A stretch of DNA of 64,000 nt from CAWIMX01 sp963792785 (GCA_963792785.1 CAWBXO010000001.1:1922001-1986000); one strand, 5' to 3'. Positions 10,022 through 19,818 are shown, counted from the stretch's first letter. Numbers and translations: made by a program. Notes: a model not told the origin generated them from the letters alone.

Positions 10022-10156
10022 GTAGTCGCTAGTCACAAGTCGCCAGTCACAAGTCCGAGTCGCCAGTCACAAGTCCAAGTCGCCAGTCACAAGTCCAAGT
10101 CGACAGTCGCCAGTCATCAGTTCTCGACTTGAGACTAGCGACTTGTGACTTGCGAC
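10022..10156. repeat. Tandem and inverted 'AGTC' word array between transaldolase and carboxyltransferase genes
   Basis: Three tandem copies of the 20-bp unit CGCCAGTCACAAGTCCRAGT occupy 10041-10100, preceded by a partial copy at 10027-10040. An inverted arm made of the complementary words (GACTAGCGACTTGTGACT, 10133-10150) follows. Transcribed from the minus strand, the array can fold into a long imperfect hairpin. It contains TAG and TGA in several frames and encodes the last residues (SQQSQVTSR) and the stop of the transaldolase gene. The 18-bp word recurs with one mismatch at 43519-43536. Confidence 0.9.
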
Positions 10157-10797
10157 TGCTGCGAAGCTTCCCAGTCCTTCAGGAACTTCGCCAGCCCGAT
10201 GTCGGTCAGCGGGTGGTTGAACAGCTGATCGATCACGGCCGGCGGGCACGTCACGATGTCGGCGCCCATCCGCGCCGCCTCGACGATGTGGATCGGATGG
10301 CGGCAGCTGGCGACCAGCACCTCGGTGGTGAACTCGTAGTTGTCGTAGATCTCGACGATCTCGCGGATCAGCTCCATGCCGTTGGTTCCGATGTCGTCGA
10401 GCCGCCCGACGAACGGGCTCACGAACGTCGCGCCGGCCTTCGCCGCGAGCAGCGCCTGCGCCGCCGAGAACACCAGCGTCACGTTCACCCGGATGCCCTC
10501 GTCCGACAGCTTCCGGCACGTCGTGATCCCGTCGCGCGTCATCGGCACCTTCACGACCATGTGCTGGTCGATGGCCGCGATCTCGTGGCCTTCGCGCAGC
10601 ATGCCGGCCACGTCGGTCGCCGTGACCTCGCCGCTCACCGGCCCCTGCACGATCTCGCAGATCCGCTTCAGGATCGCGCGAGAGTCGCCGCCCTCCTTGG
10701 CCAGCAGCGACGGGTTCGTGGTGACGCCGTCCAGAATGCCGAGAGCGGCGATCGTTTCGATGTCCTTGAGGTTGCCGGTGTCGACGAAGATCTTCAT
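10135..10797 (-). CDS. Transaldolase-like fructose-6-phosphate aldolase family protein
   Basis: This 220-residue cytosolic TIM-barrel enzyme belongs to the small transaldolase/fructose-6-phosphate aldolase group of the pentose phosphate pathway. It starts MKIFVDTGNLKDI and carries VTTNPSLLAKEG, the Schiff-base lysine in MVVKVPMT (Lys83) and FVSPFVGRLDDIG. The ATG at 10797 is chosen because it gives the family N-terminus; an in-frame extension upstream has no conserved residues. The last nine residues come from the AGTC word array, so the native end is probably near DWEA. The gene lies 13 bases after the FAH gene in the same operon. Aldolase and transaldolase activity cannot be separated by sequence reading alone. 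Confidence 0.9.
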   Translation of the reverse strand: MKIFVDTGNLKDIETIAALGILDGVTTNPSLLAKEGGDSRAILKRICEIVQGPVSGEVTATDVAGMLREGHEIAAIDQHMVVKVPMTRDGITTCRKLSDEGIRVNVTLVFSAAQALLAAKAGATFVSPFVGRLDDIGTNGMELIREIVEIYDNYEFTTEVLVASCRHPIHIVEAARMGADIVTCPPAVIDQLFNHPLTDIGLAKFLKDWEASQQSQVTSR

Positions 10798-10810
10798 GAG
10801 GCGTGCTCCT

Positions 10811-11578
10811 CTACTCTTCCAGTACGACGGGGTTGCGCAGCTCGCCGACATCCTCGACCGTGACCGCCACGGTGTCGCCGCCGACCAGCGGGCCGACGCC
10901 CGCCGGCGTCCCGGTCGACAGGATGTCGCCCGGCTCCAGCGTCATCACGAACGTCACGAACTCGATCAGCGCGGCGAGGTTGAAAATCAGATGGCCCGTG
11001 TCGGACGCCTGCCGCAGCTGCCCGTTCACGCGGCCCTCAACGCGGCGCGGCCGATCCTGCCGATCGATCGCGATGCACGGCCCGACGGGCGCGAACGTGT
11101 CGAATCCCTTCGACCGCGTGTACTGCACGTCCTTGTTCTGCAGGTCGCGCGCGGTCACGTCGTTCACGCAGGTGAAGCCGAGCACGACGTCGAGCGCGCG
11201 GGCCTTCGGCACGCGATGGGCGCGGCGGCCGATCACGATCCCGAGCTCCGCCTCGTGATGCACCCGGCCGACGCCCGGCGGCAGCCGGATCGCGTCGCCG
11301 GGGCCGATCACGGCCGTCGGCGGCTTGAGAAACATCAGGGGCTCGGCCGGCAGCGTCTTGCCAAGCTCGGCGGCGTGGTCGGTGTAGTTCAGGCCGATGC
11401 AGACGATCTTCGACGGCGCGACCGGCGCCAGCACGCGCACCGCGGTCAGCCCGCCGTCGATCGGCGCGCCCGCCGCGTACGTCCCGAAGAGATCACCCGT
11501 GAGCCGCCGCAGCTGCCCGTCGCGCTCCACGGCGTGGAAGACCTCGCCGTCGCGCGCTACGCGATAGATGCGGTCCAT
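10811..11578 (-). CDS. Fumarylacetoacetate hydrolase family protein
   Basis: The 255-residue protein has the FAH/2-hydroxyhepta-dienedioate isomerase fold. It shows IVCIGLNYTDHAAELG near residue 58, LMFLKPPTAVIGPGD, the metal-binding run HHEAELGIVIG, and TRSKGFDTFAPVGPCIA. The short N-terminal region (residues 1-50) resembles the small DUF2437-like domain found in bacterial members. Such enzymes hydrolyse or decarboxylate acylpyruvates or related 2-oxo acids; the substrate is unknown. It sits 13 bases upstream of the transaldolase gene and 29 bases after the lipoprotein gene. Confidence 0.9.
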   Translation of the reverse strand: MDRIYRVARDGEVFHAVERDGQLRRLTGDLFGTYAAGAPIDGGLTAVRVLAPVAPSKIVCIGLNYTDHAAELGKTLPAEPLMFLKPPTAVIGPGDAIRLPPGVGRVHHEAELGIVIGRRAHRVPKARALDVVLGFTCVNDVTARDLQNKDVQYTRSKGFDTFAPVGPCIAIDRQDRPRRVEGRVNGQLRQASDTGHLIFNLAALIEFVTFVMTLEPGDILSTGTPAGVGPLVGGDTVAVTVEDVGELRNPVVLEE

Positions 11579-11607
11579 GCGAGCGTCATTTTACTAACTA
11601 CTGGACG

Positions 11608-12850
11608 TCAGCGCGCGGCTTCTTCGACGGTGGCCGACGGCGCGCTCGCGTTTCCCGCCCGATCCACCGCCTGGACGGCGTAGACGCGCCGCTCCCCCGA
11701 CGCGAGGACGTCGCGGAAACTGGTGTCCGCGACCGGGGCCGGCGTGATCGGCGCCAGCGCATCGGCCGACGCGCCGCGCAGCACGACGTAGCCGGCCAGA
11801 TCGGAGGCCGGACTCGCCTCCCAGATCAGGTTGACCGCACCCTGCGTCCCCACCGCCGTGAGCCCGGCCGGCGGCGCCGGCGGAAACGTGTCGGTCAGCG
11901 TCACGCAGGCCGGCGGCGACGGCTGACTCTCGACCGCCACGCCGTTCACGGTCTCCACGGCCCGCACGTCGTAGCAGCGCGACTCGCCCCACACCATCCG
12001 CGTGTCGCGGTAGGTGCCGACGGTGATCGGCGCGTCCGTCAGTTTCGCGGCGACGGCGTCCTGGCCCGCCGGCTCCTGATACACGACGTACGCGAGGGAT
12101 CGCGCCGGCGTGCCGAACCACCGTGCCGGCAGCGTCGCGCCGTCGTCGGCCGGCGGCTGGCGCGCGGGCCAGTCGAGCGTCACGGCCGCCTCGTCGTAGT
12201 GCACGACGGCTGCGGCGGCGCGGGCGGCGGCGGCGAGAGCGGCACGGACACGCGGGCCGAAAACGACGCCGGGCGGCCGCGCGTCGTCACGCCCACGGCG
12301 ACGTAGGTGCGCATCAACGGCTGCGGCGCGCTCACGACGAGCGGGCGCGGCCCCTCGGGCTCGGGCGCCGGGGGCCGGCCGTCGGGCGGCCGATCCACGA
12401 TCAGGTAGCTCTCCGCCGTGATCGGCTCGTCGAGGCTGACGGCGGCGCCCTGATCGAGCCCGTCGCCCTGAAGCGCCTCCATGTCCTCGGGCGGATCGCC
12501 CGGCTCGATCACGTCGCCCGGGTGGCGCGGGCCTTTCACCGCGACCGATGCGACACGCGTGGCGAAGCGCAGGAGCTGCGCGTCGGTCAGCGGCACGTCG
12601 CCGGTGAACGCATACACGTCGACGCGCGACAGGTTGGCCGGGCGCGTCGCGTCGGTGTTGGCGGCCGGCGTCGTGAAATGGATCTGGACGACGGCGCCGA
12701 CGCGCGCCGCGGTGAAGCTGCCGGGCGGCGCGGGCGTGCGCACCTGCGGCGGCAGCGGCGGCCCCTTCTTGCCGCAGCCGGCGCCCGCCGCGGCGAGCGC
12801 GGCGGCGGCGAACGCCGCCAGCAGACGGCCGCGCCCGGCCGCGCGCCGGT

Positions 12851-12854
<4 letters not shown>
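11608..12854 (-). CDS. Lipoprotein with fibronectin type III-like domains (one apparent frameshift)
   Basis: The N-terminal frame encodes a lipoprotein signal (LLAAFAAAALAAAGAGC) followed by the GKKGPPLPP motif seen in many small envelope lipoproteins, then beta-rich sequence. At about 12205-12235, in a GCC-rich run, the frame is lost. Adding one base continues into AAVVHYDEAAVTLDWPARQP and two further fibronectin III-like segments (DRAGNASAPSATVEE at the end), giving a 415-residue protein. The start overlaps the hslU stop (ATGA). Its role is unknown; placement after hslVU is probably simple co-transcription. Confidence 0.78.
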
Positions 12855-14230
<1,376 letters not shown>

Positions 14231-14758
14231 TTAAAGCTCTTCCACGACGATGCGGTCGTTGGTGTAGATGCAGATGTCGGCGGCGATCGCCATCGCCCGC
14301 TCGGCGATCGCGCGCGCGTCGAGGTCGGTCGCCCCGGCCAGCGCCCTGGCCGCCGCGAGCGCGTACGGCCCGCCCGACCCGATCGCGGTAATCCCGTCGT
14401 CGGGCTCAATCAGATCGCCGGTGCCCGAAAGGAGGAACAGCGACGACTTGTCGAGCACGATCAGCATCGCTTCGAGACGGCGAAGCACGCGGTCGCTGCG
14501 CCAGTCCTTCGCCAACTCGACGGCCGATCGCTCGAGGTTGCCCCGATATTGCTCGAGCTTGGACTCGAAGCGCGCGAAGAGCGCGAAGGAGTCCGCGGCG
14601 GAGCCGGCAAAGCCGGCGAGGATGCGATCGTTGTAGAGGCGGCGGATCTTGCGCGCGCCCTGCTTCACGACGGTGTTCCCGAACGTCACCTGGCCGTCGC
14701 CGGCCAGCACGGCGCGGTCACGATGGCGCACGGCGAGAATCGTGGTGCTGTGAAACAT
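14231..14758 (-). CDS. hslV: ATP-dependent protease peptidase subunit HslV (ClpQ)
   Basis: This 175-residue N-terminal-nucleophile peptidase forms the proteolytic core of HslVU. It starts MFHSTTILAVRHRDRAVLAGDGQVTFGNTVVK. The catalytic threonine is exposed after removal of a short leader, as in many non-enterobacterial HslV proteins. GSGGPYALAAARAL and the conserved C-terminal IYTNDRI are present. It is the first gene of the ten-gene minus-strand run that reaches the window edge. Confidence 0.97.
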   Translation of the reverse strand: MFHSTTILAVRHRDRAVLAGDGQVTFGNTVVKQGARKIRRLYNDRILAGFAGSAADSFALFARFESKLEQYRGNLERSAVELAKDWRSDRVLRRLEAMLIVLDKSSLFLLSGTGDLIEPDDGITAIGSGGPYALAAARALAGATDLDARAIAERAMAIAADICIYTNDRIVVEEL

Positions 14759-14901
14759 GGGGTTTCTGACTGTATCGGCCGGGGAATCAGGGTGTCAAGA
14801 AAACGGGACGGCTGAACTCGTCCGATGACAGACACGGAGGCGCGCGGCGGCGGAAGTCCGCCAGTTCCGGCCGTTTTCCCCGCAAACCGGGCTCGCCGGG
14901 A

Positions 14902-14918
14902 TTGGCAGGCGCGTTGCT
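14902..14918 (+). promoter_or_regulatory. Sigma-54 (-24/-12) promoter upstream of the PEGA gene pair
   Basis: The element reads TTGGCAGG-CGCG-TTGCT, matching the sigma-54 consensus TTGGCACG-N4-TTGCW with one mismatch. The invariant GG (14904-14905) and GC (14916-14917) are 12 bases apart as required. Transcription would begin near 14929, leaving a 27-base leader with the AGGAGG at 14943-14948. The NtrC-type activator at 26639-28055 has the sigma-54-contact motif and is a candidate regulator. Confidence 0.75.
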
Positions 14919-14955
14919 TTTTGATTGAGTGCCAGCGATGTCAGGAGGAACGGCC

Positions 14956-15450
14956 GTGGGAACCTCATGCAACGTGACAACGGGACGAACGAGGGCGCGG
15001 CGCCGGATCCCGACGCACGCGCTGGCGCTGGGCCTCGCGGCAGCCTGTCTGCTCGCGATGCCGTCGGACGCCGCGGCGCAGCGGCACGGCGGACATCGAG
15101 GCGGCCCACCCGCGCGCGTCGTCGTGGCGCCGGGCCTGGCATACGGCGGCTGGTACGGCCCCTATCCGGGATGGTACGGGCCGGTGTACGGGCCCGCGTA
15201 CGGACCCTATCGTGAAGAGAGCGGCGTCCGGCTGAAGCTGCGTCCGCGCGACGCGTCGGTGTTCGTCGACGGCTACTACGCGGGCATCGTCGACGACTTC
15301 GACGGCGTCTTCCAGTACCTGGCGTTGAGGCCGGGCGGCCACCATATCGAAATCAAAATGCCCGGGTACCAGACGGCGGCGGTGGATCTGCACATCCAGC
15401 CGGGGCGCCGCATGACCTATCGGACCGATCTGCAGCCGGATCGGCCATAA
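14956..15450 (+). CDS. Secreted PEGA-domain protein
   Basis: The start is taken as GTG 14956, seven bases after a perfect AGGAGG (14943-14948). This gives a signal peptide (ALALGLAAACLLAMPSDAAAQ), a Gly/Tyr/Pro-rich linker with GWYGPYPGWYGPVYG repeats, and a C-terminal PEGA-like beta domain (VRLKLRPRDASVFVDGYYAGIVDDFDG). PEGA domains are small beta-sandwiches thought to bind at the cell surface or S-layer. An upstream TTG (14929) coincides with the predicted transcription start and is unlikely. The gene is duplicated directly downstream and is preceded by a sigma-54 promoter. Confidence 0.82.
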   Translation: MGTSCNVTTGRTRARRRIPTHALALGLAAACLLAMPSDAAAQRHGGHRGGPPARVVVAPGLAYGGWYGPYPGWYGPVYGPAYGPYREESGVRLKLRPRDASVFVDGYYAGIVDDFDGVFQYLALRPGGHHIEIKMPGYQTAAVDLHIQPGRRMTYRTDLQPDRP

Positions 15451-15490
15451 CTGCCGCGACGGCGCGGCGGACAAGCAAGGACGGACGGCC

Positions 15491-16216
15491 ATGATGACCA
15501 CCAATCGGACGATGAAGGCACTCGCGCTCGGCGCGGCTACCGTGCTCTGGCTCGCGGCGGCCCCCGCCGGCGCCCAGCGGGCCGAGCCGCGCGGAGGCGG
15601 CTCGTCGCACGGCGGCGGCAGCACCGGCCAGCGCTCTCCGAGCGGCGGTGCGACGACGAGCGGCGGCAGCAGCACCCAGGACAGCGGGGGATCGCAGCCG
15701 CGCGACGCCGGGTCGTCGCGCGGGTCGCAGGGCCGCGACAACGGCGGCGCCCGCGCTCGCGGCGACCGCCCGGGCACCGGGCGCGCGGTACCGCGTGAAG
15801 GCCCGCCCCCGCCGCCGCGCGGCGGCAACGATCACGACGGCGGCGCTCAGGTCTACAGCTACCCGTGGGGCTACGGCGGCCTCGGCTACTACGGCGGGTA
15901 CTACGGCGGGTACTACGATCCGTGGTGGTGGGACGACCCGTGGGGATACGGCCCCGGCTACCCGGCCTACGCCGCGCGCTACGGCGACAGCGCGGTCCGG
16001 CTCGATGTCACGCCGCGCGACGCCGCGGTGTTCGTCGACGGCTACTACGCGGGCATCGTCGACGACTTCGACGGCTTCTTCCAGCGGCTGCACATGGACT
16101 CGGGCGGCCACCGGCTCGAGATCCGGCTCGAGGGCTACGAGACGCTGAGTGTGGATCTCTACCTGCAGCCGAACCGGACGATTACTTATCACGGCGATCT
16201 GAAGCCCGCACAGTAG
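15491..16216 (+). CDS. Secreted PEGA-domain protein, paralogue of the preceding gene
   Basis: The 241-residue product has a signal peptide ending near PAGAQ. A long disordered Ser/Gly/Arg-rich region (about residues 32-118) and a Tyr/Gly-rich stretch (GGLGYYGGYYGGYYDPWWW) follow. The C-terminal PEGA domain shares VFVDGYYAGIVDDFDG and the SGGHRLEI...GYE pattern with its upstream neighbour. The duplicate arrangement, 40-base spacing and AAGGACGG ribosome site indicate one sigma-54-driven transcript. The function is unknown, with a surface or cell-wall role inferred. Confidence 0.82.
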   Translation: MMTTNRTMKALALGAATVLWLAAAPAGAQRAEPRGGGSSHGGGSTGQRSPSGGATTSGGSSTQDSGGSQPRDAGSSRGSQGRDNGGARARGDRPGTGRAVPREGPPPPPRGGNDHDGGAQVYSYPWGYGGLGYYGGYYGGYYDPWWWDDPWGYGPGYPAYAARYGDSAVRLDVTPRDAAVFVDGYYAGIVDDFDGFFQRLHMDSGGHRLEIRLEGYETLSVDLYLQPNRTITYHGDLKPAQ

Positions 16217-16226
16217 CTCGATTGAA

Positions 16227-16264
16227 ACTGAGGAGCTGGGGAACTTCCTCAGTTCCTCAGCTTC
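16227..16264. repeat. CTCAGTTCC word repeat at a convergent junction, possible bidirectional terminator
   Basis: ACTGAGGA and TTCCTCAGT form an inverted repeat around GCTGGGG between the convergent PEGA and permease genes, followed by a second direct copy CAGTTCCTCAGCT (16250-16262). On the minus strand the array supplies the last codons (KLRN) and the stop of the permease gene. The same 13-bp word occurs twice at 55981-56010. No T-run follows, so intrinsic termination is uncertain. Confidence 0.7.
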
Positions 16265-17628
16265 ACAAATCCCCAGTACAGAGGAACTCCCGCCGCCATC
16301 ACGCCCACGCCGGCCGCCGAGACGGCCGGCGCCTGGGCGACGGTGCTGCCGACGATCGCGAAGCTCACGAGACAGAACGCCGCCGGCACCCACGGATAGC
16401 CCCACGAGCGGAACGGCGACACGCCATCCGCGCCCTGCCTCCGCACCACGAAGAGCGACAGCACGGCCAGCCCCGAGAACAGGATGATGCAGAAGCCGGT
16501 GTAGGTGAGCAGCTGCTCGAAGGTGCCGGACAGCACCAGCAGCGCGCTCCACGCGGCCTGCGCCGCGATGGCGAACACCGGCGTCCGGTAGCGGCTGTGG
16601 ACGCGCGCGGCCGCCGGCACGAACGCGCCGTCGCGCGCCATTGCGAAGTACACGCGCGGCCCGGCCAGCGTCATGGCGCTCAGGCTCCCGAGGATGATCA
16701 CGATGGCCAGACCGGCGAACAGGAAGGCCGCCGCCGGCCCAAACAGCCGGCCCGCGGCGAGTTCGCCCACACCGATCGCCCCGGCAAAATCCGCCGTCGG
16801 CACCACACGCAGGTACAGGGCGTTGAGCGCCAGGTAGACGACGACGACGGTCGCGGTGCCGAGCGCCAGGGCGCGCGGAACGTTGCGCACCGGGTCGCGC
16901 ACTTCCTCCGCCACGTAGACCGCCGCGTTCCAGCCGGCATAGCTGAACATCACCGGCACAAGGGCAACGAGCGCGCTCGTCCACGACGCCGCGCCGCCGC
17001 TCGCGGCGCCGGTCGAGGCGGCCGCGGCCGGCGCCCCGAGCGTGAAGCCGGCGATCACGAAGCCCATGAGCGCGGCGACCTTCAGGATCGTCAGGCCGTT
17101 CTGGACGAGACGCCCCGGCCCGAGCCCGCGCGCGTGCACGAGGGCGAGCGCCGCGATCACGGCGATCGCGACGAGTGCCTGCGTGGACACCGTGAGGCCC
17201 AGCGGGCCGAGCCGCCAGGCGGCGATCGGCGCCGCGCTGCCGGCGCCCGGGATGAATCGATCCAGATAGGCGGTGAGTCCGACCGCGCCCGCGGCGATCG
17301 CCCCGGAGAACCCCGCGACGAACGACGTCCATCCGGTGAGGAACGCGGCGAGCGGTCCGAAGCTCTCGCGCAGGTAGACGTACTCGCCGCCCGCCTGCGG
17401 GCGCCGCGCGGCGAGCTCCGCGTAGGCGAGCGCGCCGGCGAACGCGAGCGCGCCCCCGACGGCCCACACCGCGAGCATGGCCGCGCCGTTGGGCAGCAGG
17501 CTGGCGACGAATCCGGGCGTCGTGAAGATGCCGACGCCGATGACGTTGGAGACGACGATGACGGCCGCGTCGAAGAGGCCGAGCCGGCGATCGAGCGAAA
17601 CCGGGGAGACGGGCGGGAGGCCGGTCAC
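16249..17628 (-). CDS. APC-superfamily amino acid permease
   Basis: The inner-membrane transporter has about 459 residues and 12 hydrophobic segments. GVGIFTTPGFVA in the first helix and the AELAARRPQAGGEYVYLRE segment are hallmarks of the amino acid/polyamine/organocation family. The conserved YAGWNAAVYVAEEVRDPVRNVPRAL lies in helix 6-7. GTG 17628 is chosen because it precedes the first hydrophilic segment and lies 16 bases after the stop of the upstream lipoprotein gene. The substrate is not determinable, though members like this often exchange neutral amino acids. The stop codon lies in a repeat shared with 56 kb. Confidence 0.88.
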   Translation of the reverse strand: MTGLPPVSPVSLDRRLGLFDAAVIVVSNVIGVGIFTTPGFVASLLPNGAAMLAVWAVGGALAFAGALAYAELAARRPQAGGEYVYLRESFGPLAAFLTGWTSFVAGFSGAIAAGAVGLTAYLDRFIPGAGSAAPIAAWRLGPLGLTVSTQALVAIAVIAALALVHARGLGPGRLVQNGLTILKVAALMGFVIAGFTLGAPAAAASTGAASGGAASWTSALVALVPVMFSYAGWNAAVYVAEEVRDPVRNVPRALALGTATVVVVYLALNALYLRVVPTADFAGAIGVGELAAGRLFGPAAAFLFAGLAIVIILGSLSAMTLAGPRVYFAMARDGAFVPAAARVHSRYRTPVFAIAAQAAWSALLVLSGTFEQLLTYTGFCIILFSGLAVLSLFVVRRQGADGVSPFRSWGYPWVPAAFCLVSFAIVGSTVAQAPAVSAAGVGVMAAGVPLYWGFVKLRN

Positions 17629-17644
17629 CGGCGGCCCGCCAGCC

Positions 17645-18124
17645 TCATGGCGCGAGCAACCGGCGCTCGATCGGGTACTCGCCCACCTTCTGCAACTGGG
17701 TGGAGGCGTACTTGGCGAAGACGTCCACGCGCGCGTCCACGAACTGGCTGTTCTGCAGCATCTCCGCCCGCGGCTCGATGCCCGTGTAGCCGAGGTTCGA
17801 CGTCGCGACGATCGGGCTGCTCGACGCGCCCGGCGCAAGCCCTTCCGATCCCGTGATGGTGGAAAACGCCGATCCCCAATCCTCTTGGTCCTGCCCGTGG
17901 CGGAACACGACGTTGGTCTGGAGGCTCCCGAGTGACTGATCGGAGACGTTCTTCAGCGTGAACGTGATCTGGGGCACCAGCTTGTTCTGGCCGCTCGACA
18001 GGCCGGCGTCGTGCCAGCCCGTGGAGACGTCGACCACCTGAAGCCCCTGGGTGAGATCGACCGTCGGCCCGCACGCCGACGTCAGGGCCGCGGCCAGGAC
18101 GAGCAGACGAAAGGACCCGCGCAT
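17645..18124 (-). CDS. Lipoprotein of unknown function
   Basis: The 159-residue product carries a lipobox (LAAALTSAC) and a beta-rich mature part with the run ITFTLKNVSDQSLGSLQTNVVFR, which resembles a FxLyD or CARDB-like beta-sandwich. I do not recognise a named family. It lies ten bases after the 18134-18982 gene and just before the permease, so the sigma/anti-sigma and both envelope genes may share a transcript. Confidence 0.75.
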   Translation of the reverse strand: MRGSFRLLVLAAALTSACGPTVDLTQGLQVVDVSTGWHDAGLSSGQNKLVPQITFTLKNVSDQSLGSLQTNVVFRHGQDQEDWGSAFSTITGSEGLAPGASSSPIVATSNLGYTGIEPRAEMLQNSQFVDARVDVFAKYASTQLQKVGEYPIERRLLAP

Positions 18125-18133
18125 GCGGCTATT

Positions 18134-18982
18134 CTAGAACACTCGCACCTCGACGCGCTGGCTCGCCTGCTCGCGCGTGAGCTGGCCGGTCCGAAACGCC
18201 GTCAGGTCCCCCCCCCGCACGCGGATCGTCATCGTGAAGTCGTCGTCGGCGGACGGCGCGACGAGCGGCAGGTCGTCGTCGGGCCGGAGGGCGACGGTGA
18301 TCCACTCGCCGGCGCCGAGGCCGAGCGATGAGGCGTACTCGAGGAGCGCGTCGACGACCTGCTGGCGCACCTCGTCGTGAAACGCCGCGCGCGGGTCGGC
18401 CAGGATGGGATCGACGGGGGGCGCAGCGGCCTTGGGCGCCTGTTCGCGCGGCCCGGGCAGGGCGGTGGCGGAGACGGCGCCGCCCGATGGACGCGCGCCC
18501 GCCGAGACGGGCGTGGTCGCGGGCGCCGCCGCGGGCGCCGGCGTCGGCGCGACCGGCGCCACCTGCAGCTCGACGCGCTGGAGCGCCTGCTGCAGCCGCT
18601 CGTCGCCGTCGGCATCGACGTGCGCGCGGAGTTCGGCGAGCGCACTGGCCAGCCCGAGGTCGTTCTGATCGAGCGTGCGGAAGATCCACGGCATCGTGCC
18701 CTGCAGCGACGGCACGGCCACGTCGAAGAACACGCCGTAGCCGTCGAGCCGGAAACCGCGCGCGCGGGCGTTCTGGCTGATCAGGACTTCCGAGGGCAGC
18801 GCGGCCTGCAGCCGGTCGCGGATCACGGCCGCGCCGTGCTCGACGGCGCCCTCGAGCATCCGCTCCATCTGCGAGATCGGAAACCGCCCCTGATCGCGCG
18901 CCCCCTGGCCCTGCGCGAAGGCCGCCGCGGGCGCCGCGCACGCGGCCGCCATGACCACCGCCGCCATCCCCATCCTTCTCAC
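18134..18982 (-). CDS. Secreted protein of unknown function
   Basis: The 282-residue product has a signal peptide ending at AAAFAQG, a conserved-looking block MERMLEGAVEHGAAVIRDRL, and an Ala/Pro-rich linker (about residues 145-195). The C-terminal domain DEVRQQVVDALLEYASSLGLGAGEWITVALRPDD ends in EQASQRVEVRVF. It follows the anti-sigma gene by about 20 bases. It could be the periplasmic sensor or effector of that regulatory pair, but this is inference from position only. Confidence 0.75.
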   Translation of the reverse strand: MRRMGMAAVVMAAACAAPAAAFAQGQGARDQGRFPISQMERMLEGAVEHGAAVIRDRLQAALPSEVLISQNARARGFRLDGYGVFFDVAVPSLQGTMPWIFRTLDQNDLGLASALAELRAHVDADGDERLQQALQRVELQVAPVAPTPAPAAAPATTPVSAGARPSGGAVSATALPGPREQAPKAAAPPVDPILADPRAAFHDEVRQQVVDALLEYASSLGLGAGEWITVALRPDDDLPLVAPSADDDFTMTIRVRGGDLTAFRTGQLTREQASQRVEVRVF

Positions 18983-19001
18983 TGCGTGCCTCCCGATCCC
19001 G

Positions 19002-19811
19002 TTACTTCTGCGACGACACTCGCAGCACGTAGTTGTTCAGCTGCTCGCGCTGCTTGAGCATCTCGATGCCCATGTTGTTCTGCATGGTGCCGATGCTCCG
19101 ATCGATGCTCACCAGGTCGGCGCGCCGCTGCGCGCTGACGTCCCGCATCGCTTCGCCGACGCGCAGGGCCAGCTCGCGCTGGTGGCGGCGGTCGCTCTCG
19201 TCGATGAGCGCGCGCACTTGACGCATCAGCGCCTCCTGGGCCTGCTGGGCCTCGGGGGCCACCGCAGCTGCCTGCGGCGCGGCCGCCACGGGAACGGCGC
19301 GCGCCTCGGCGAGGCCGCTCTGCAGCTCCGTGCGCAGCGCCGCGATCTCGGCGCGCCAGGGTGCGGCCTCGGTGTTCGCCGCGGGCTCGAGGTTCGCGGC
19401 GGCCGCGGGCATCGCCCGCCAGCCCGTGCGGATCGTGAAGCCGCCGTCGGCGTACTGGACCTGCACGTTGGCGATGCCGACCGAGACGCCGACGAGCAGC
19501 GACGCCGCCGCGACCTGCGCCCAGACGGGAATGCCGGCGAGCGCCCGCCACGGTCCGCGCACCACACGCGCGGGCTCGGCGCGGGGAGGCATCCCTCCCA
19601 GCCATCCCAGGGCGCCCGCGGGCTCGGGCGGCGCCCAGTCGGACAGCCGCACGCGGACGCCCTGCAGCGCGTCGAGTTCCGCGCGGCAATCGGCGCAGCC
19701 CGACAGGTGCGCCGCGAACGCCGACCGGCCGGCGTCGTCTTCGCTGTAGAGGTACGTGAGGAGGGCGTCGGTCCGATCGCCCGGGTACTGGCAGGCATTC
19801 TGTTCGGTCAT
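19002..19811 (-). CDS. Zinc-finger anti-sigma factor (membrane-anchored)
   Basis: The protein restrains the ECF sigma factor encoded just upstream. From ATG 19811 it has 269 residues. The N-terminal ZAS-type motif is His35-X3-Cys39-X2-Cys42 (HLSGCADC). One transmembrane segment lies near residues 105-125 (IPVWAQVAAASLLVGVSVGIA), and the periplasmic part is predicted helical or coiled coil and ends NNYVLRVSSQK. The start lies eight bases after the sigma stop, as expected for co-translated sigma/anti-sigma pairs. Confidence 0.88.
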   Translation of the reverse strand: MTEQNACQYPGDRTDALLTYLYSEDDAGRSAFAAHLSGCADCRAELDALQGVRVRLSDWAPPEPAGALGWLGGMPPRAEPARVVRGPWRALAGIPVWAQVAAASLLVGVSVGIANVQVQYADGGFTIRTGWRAMPAAAANLEPAANTEAAPWRAEIAALRTELQSGLAEARAVPVAAAPQAAAVAPEAQQAQEALMRQVRALIDESDRRHQRELALRVGEAMRDVSAQRRADLVSIDRSIGTMQNNMGIEMLKQREQLNNYVLRVSSQK

Positions 19812-19818
19812 GGCAGTC

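Noticed and set aside
10041..10100. Three regular 20-bp repeats, considered as a CRISPR fragment
   Set aside because: There are no spacers between the units, the next words are complementary rather than unique, and no cas gene is in the window.
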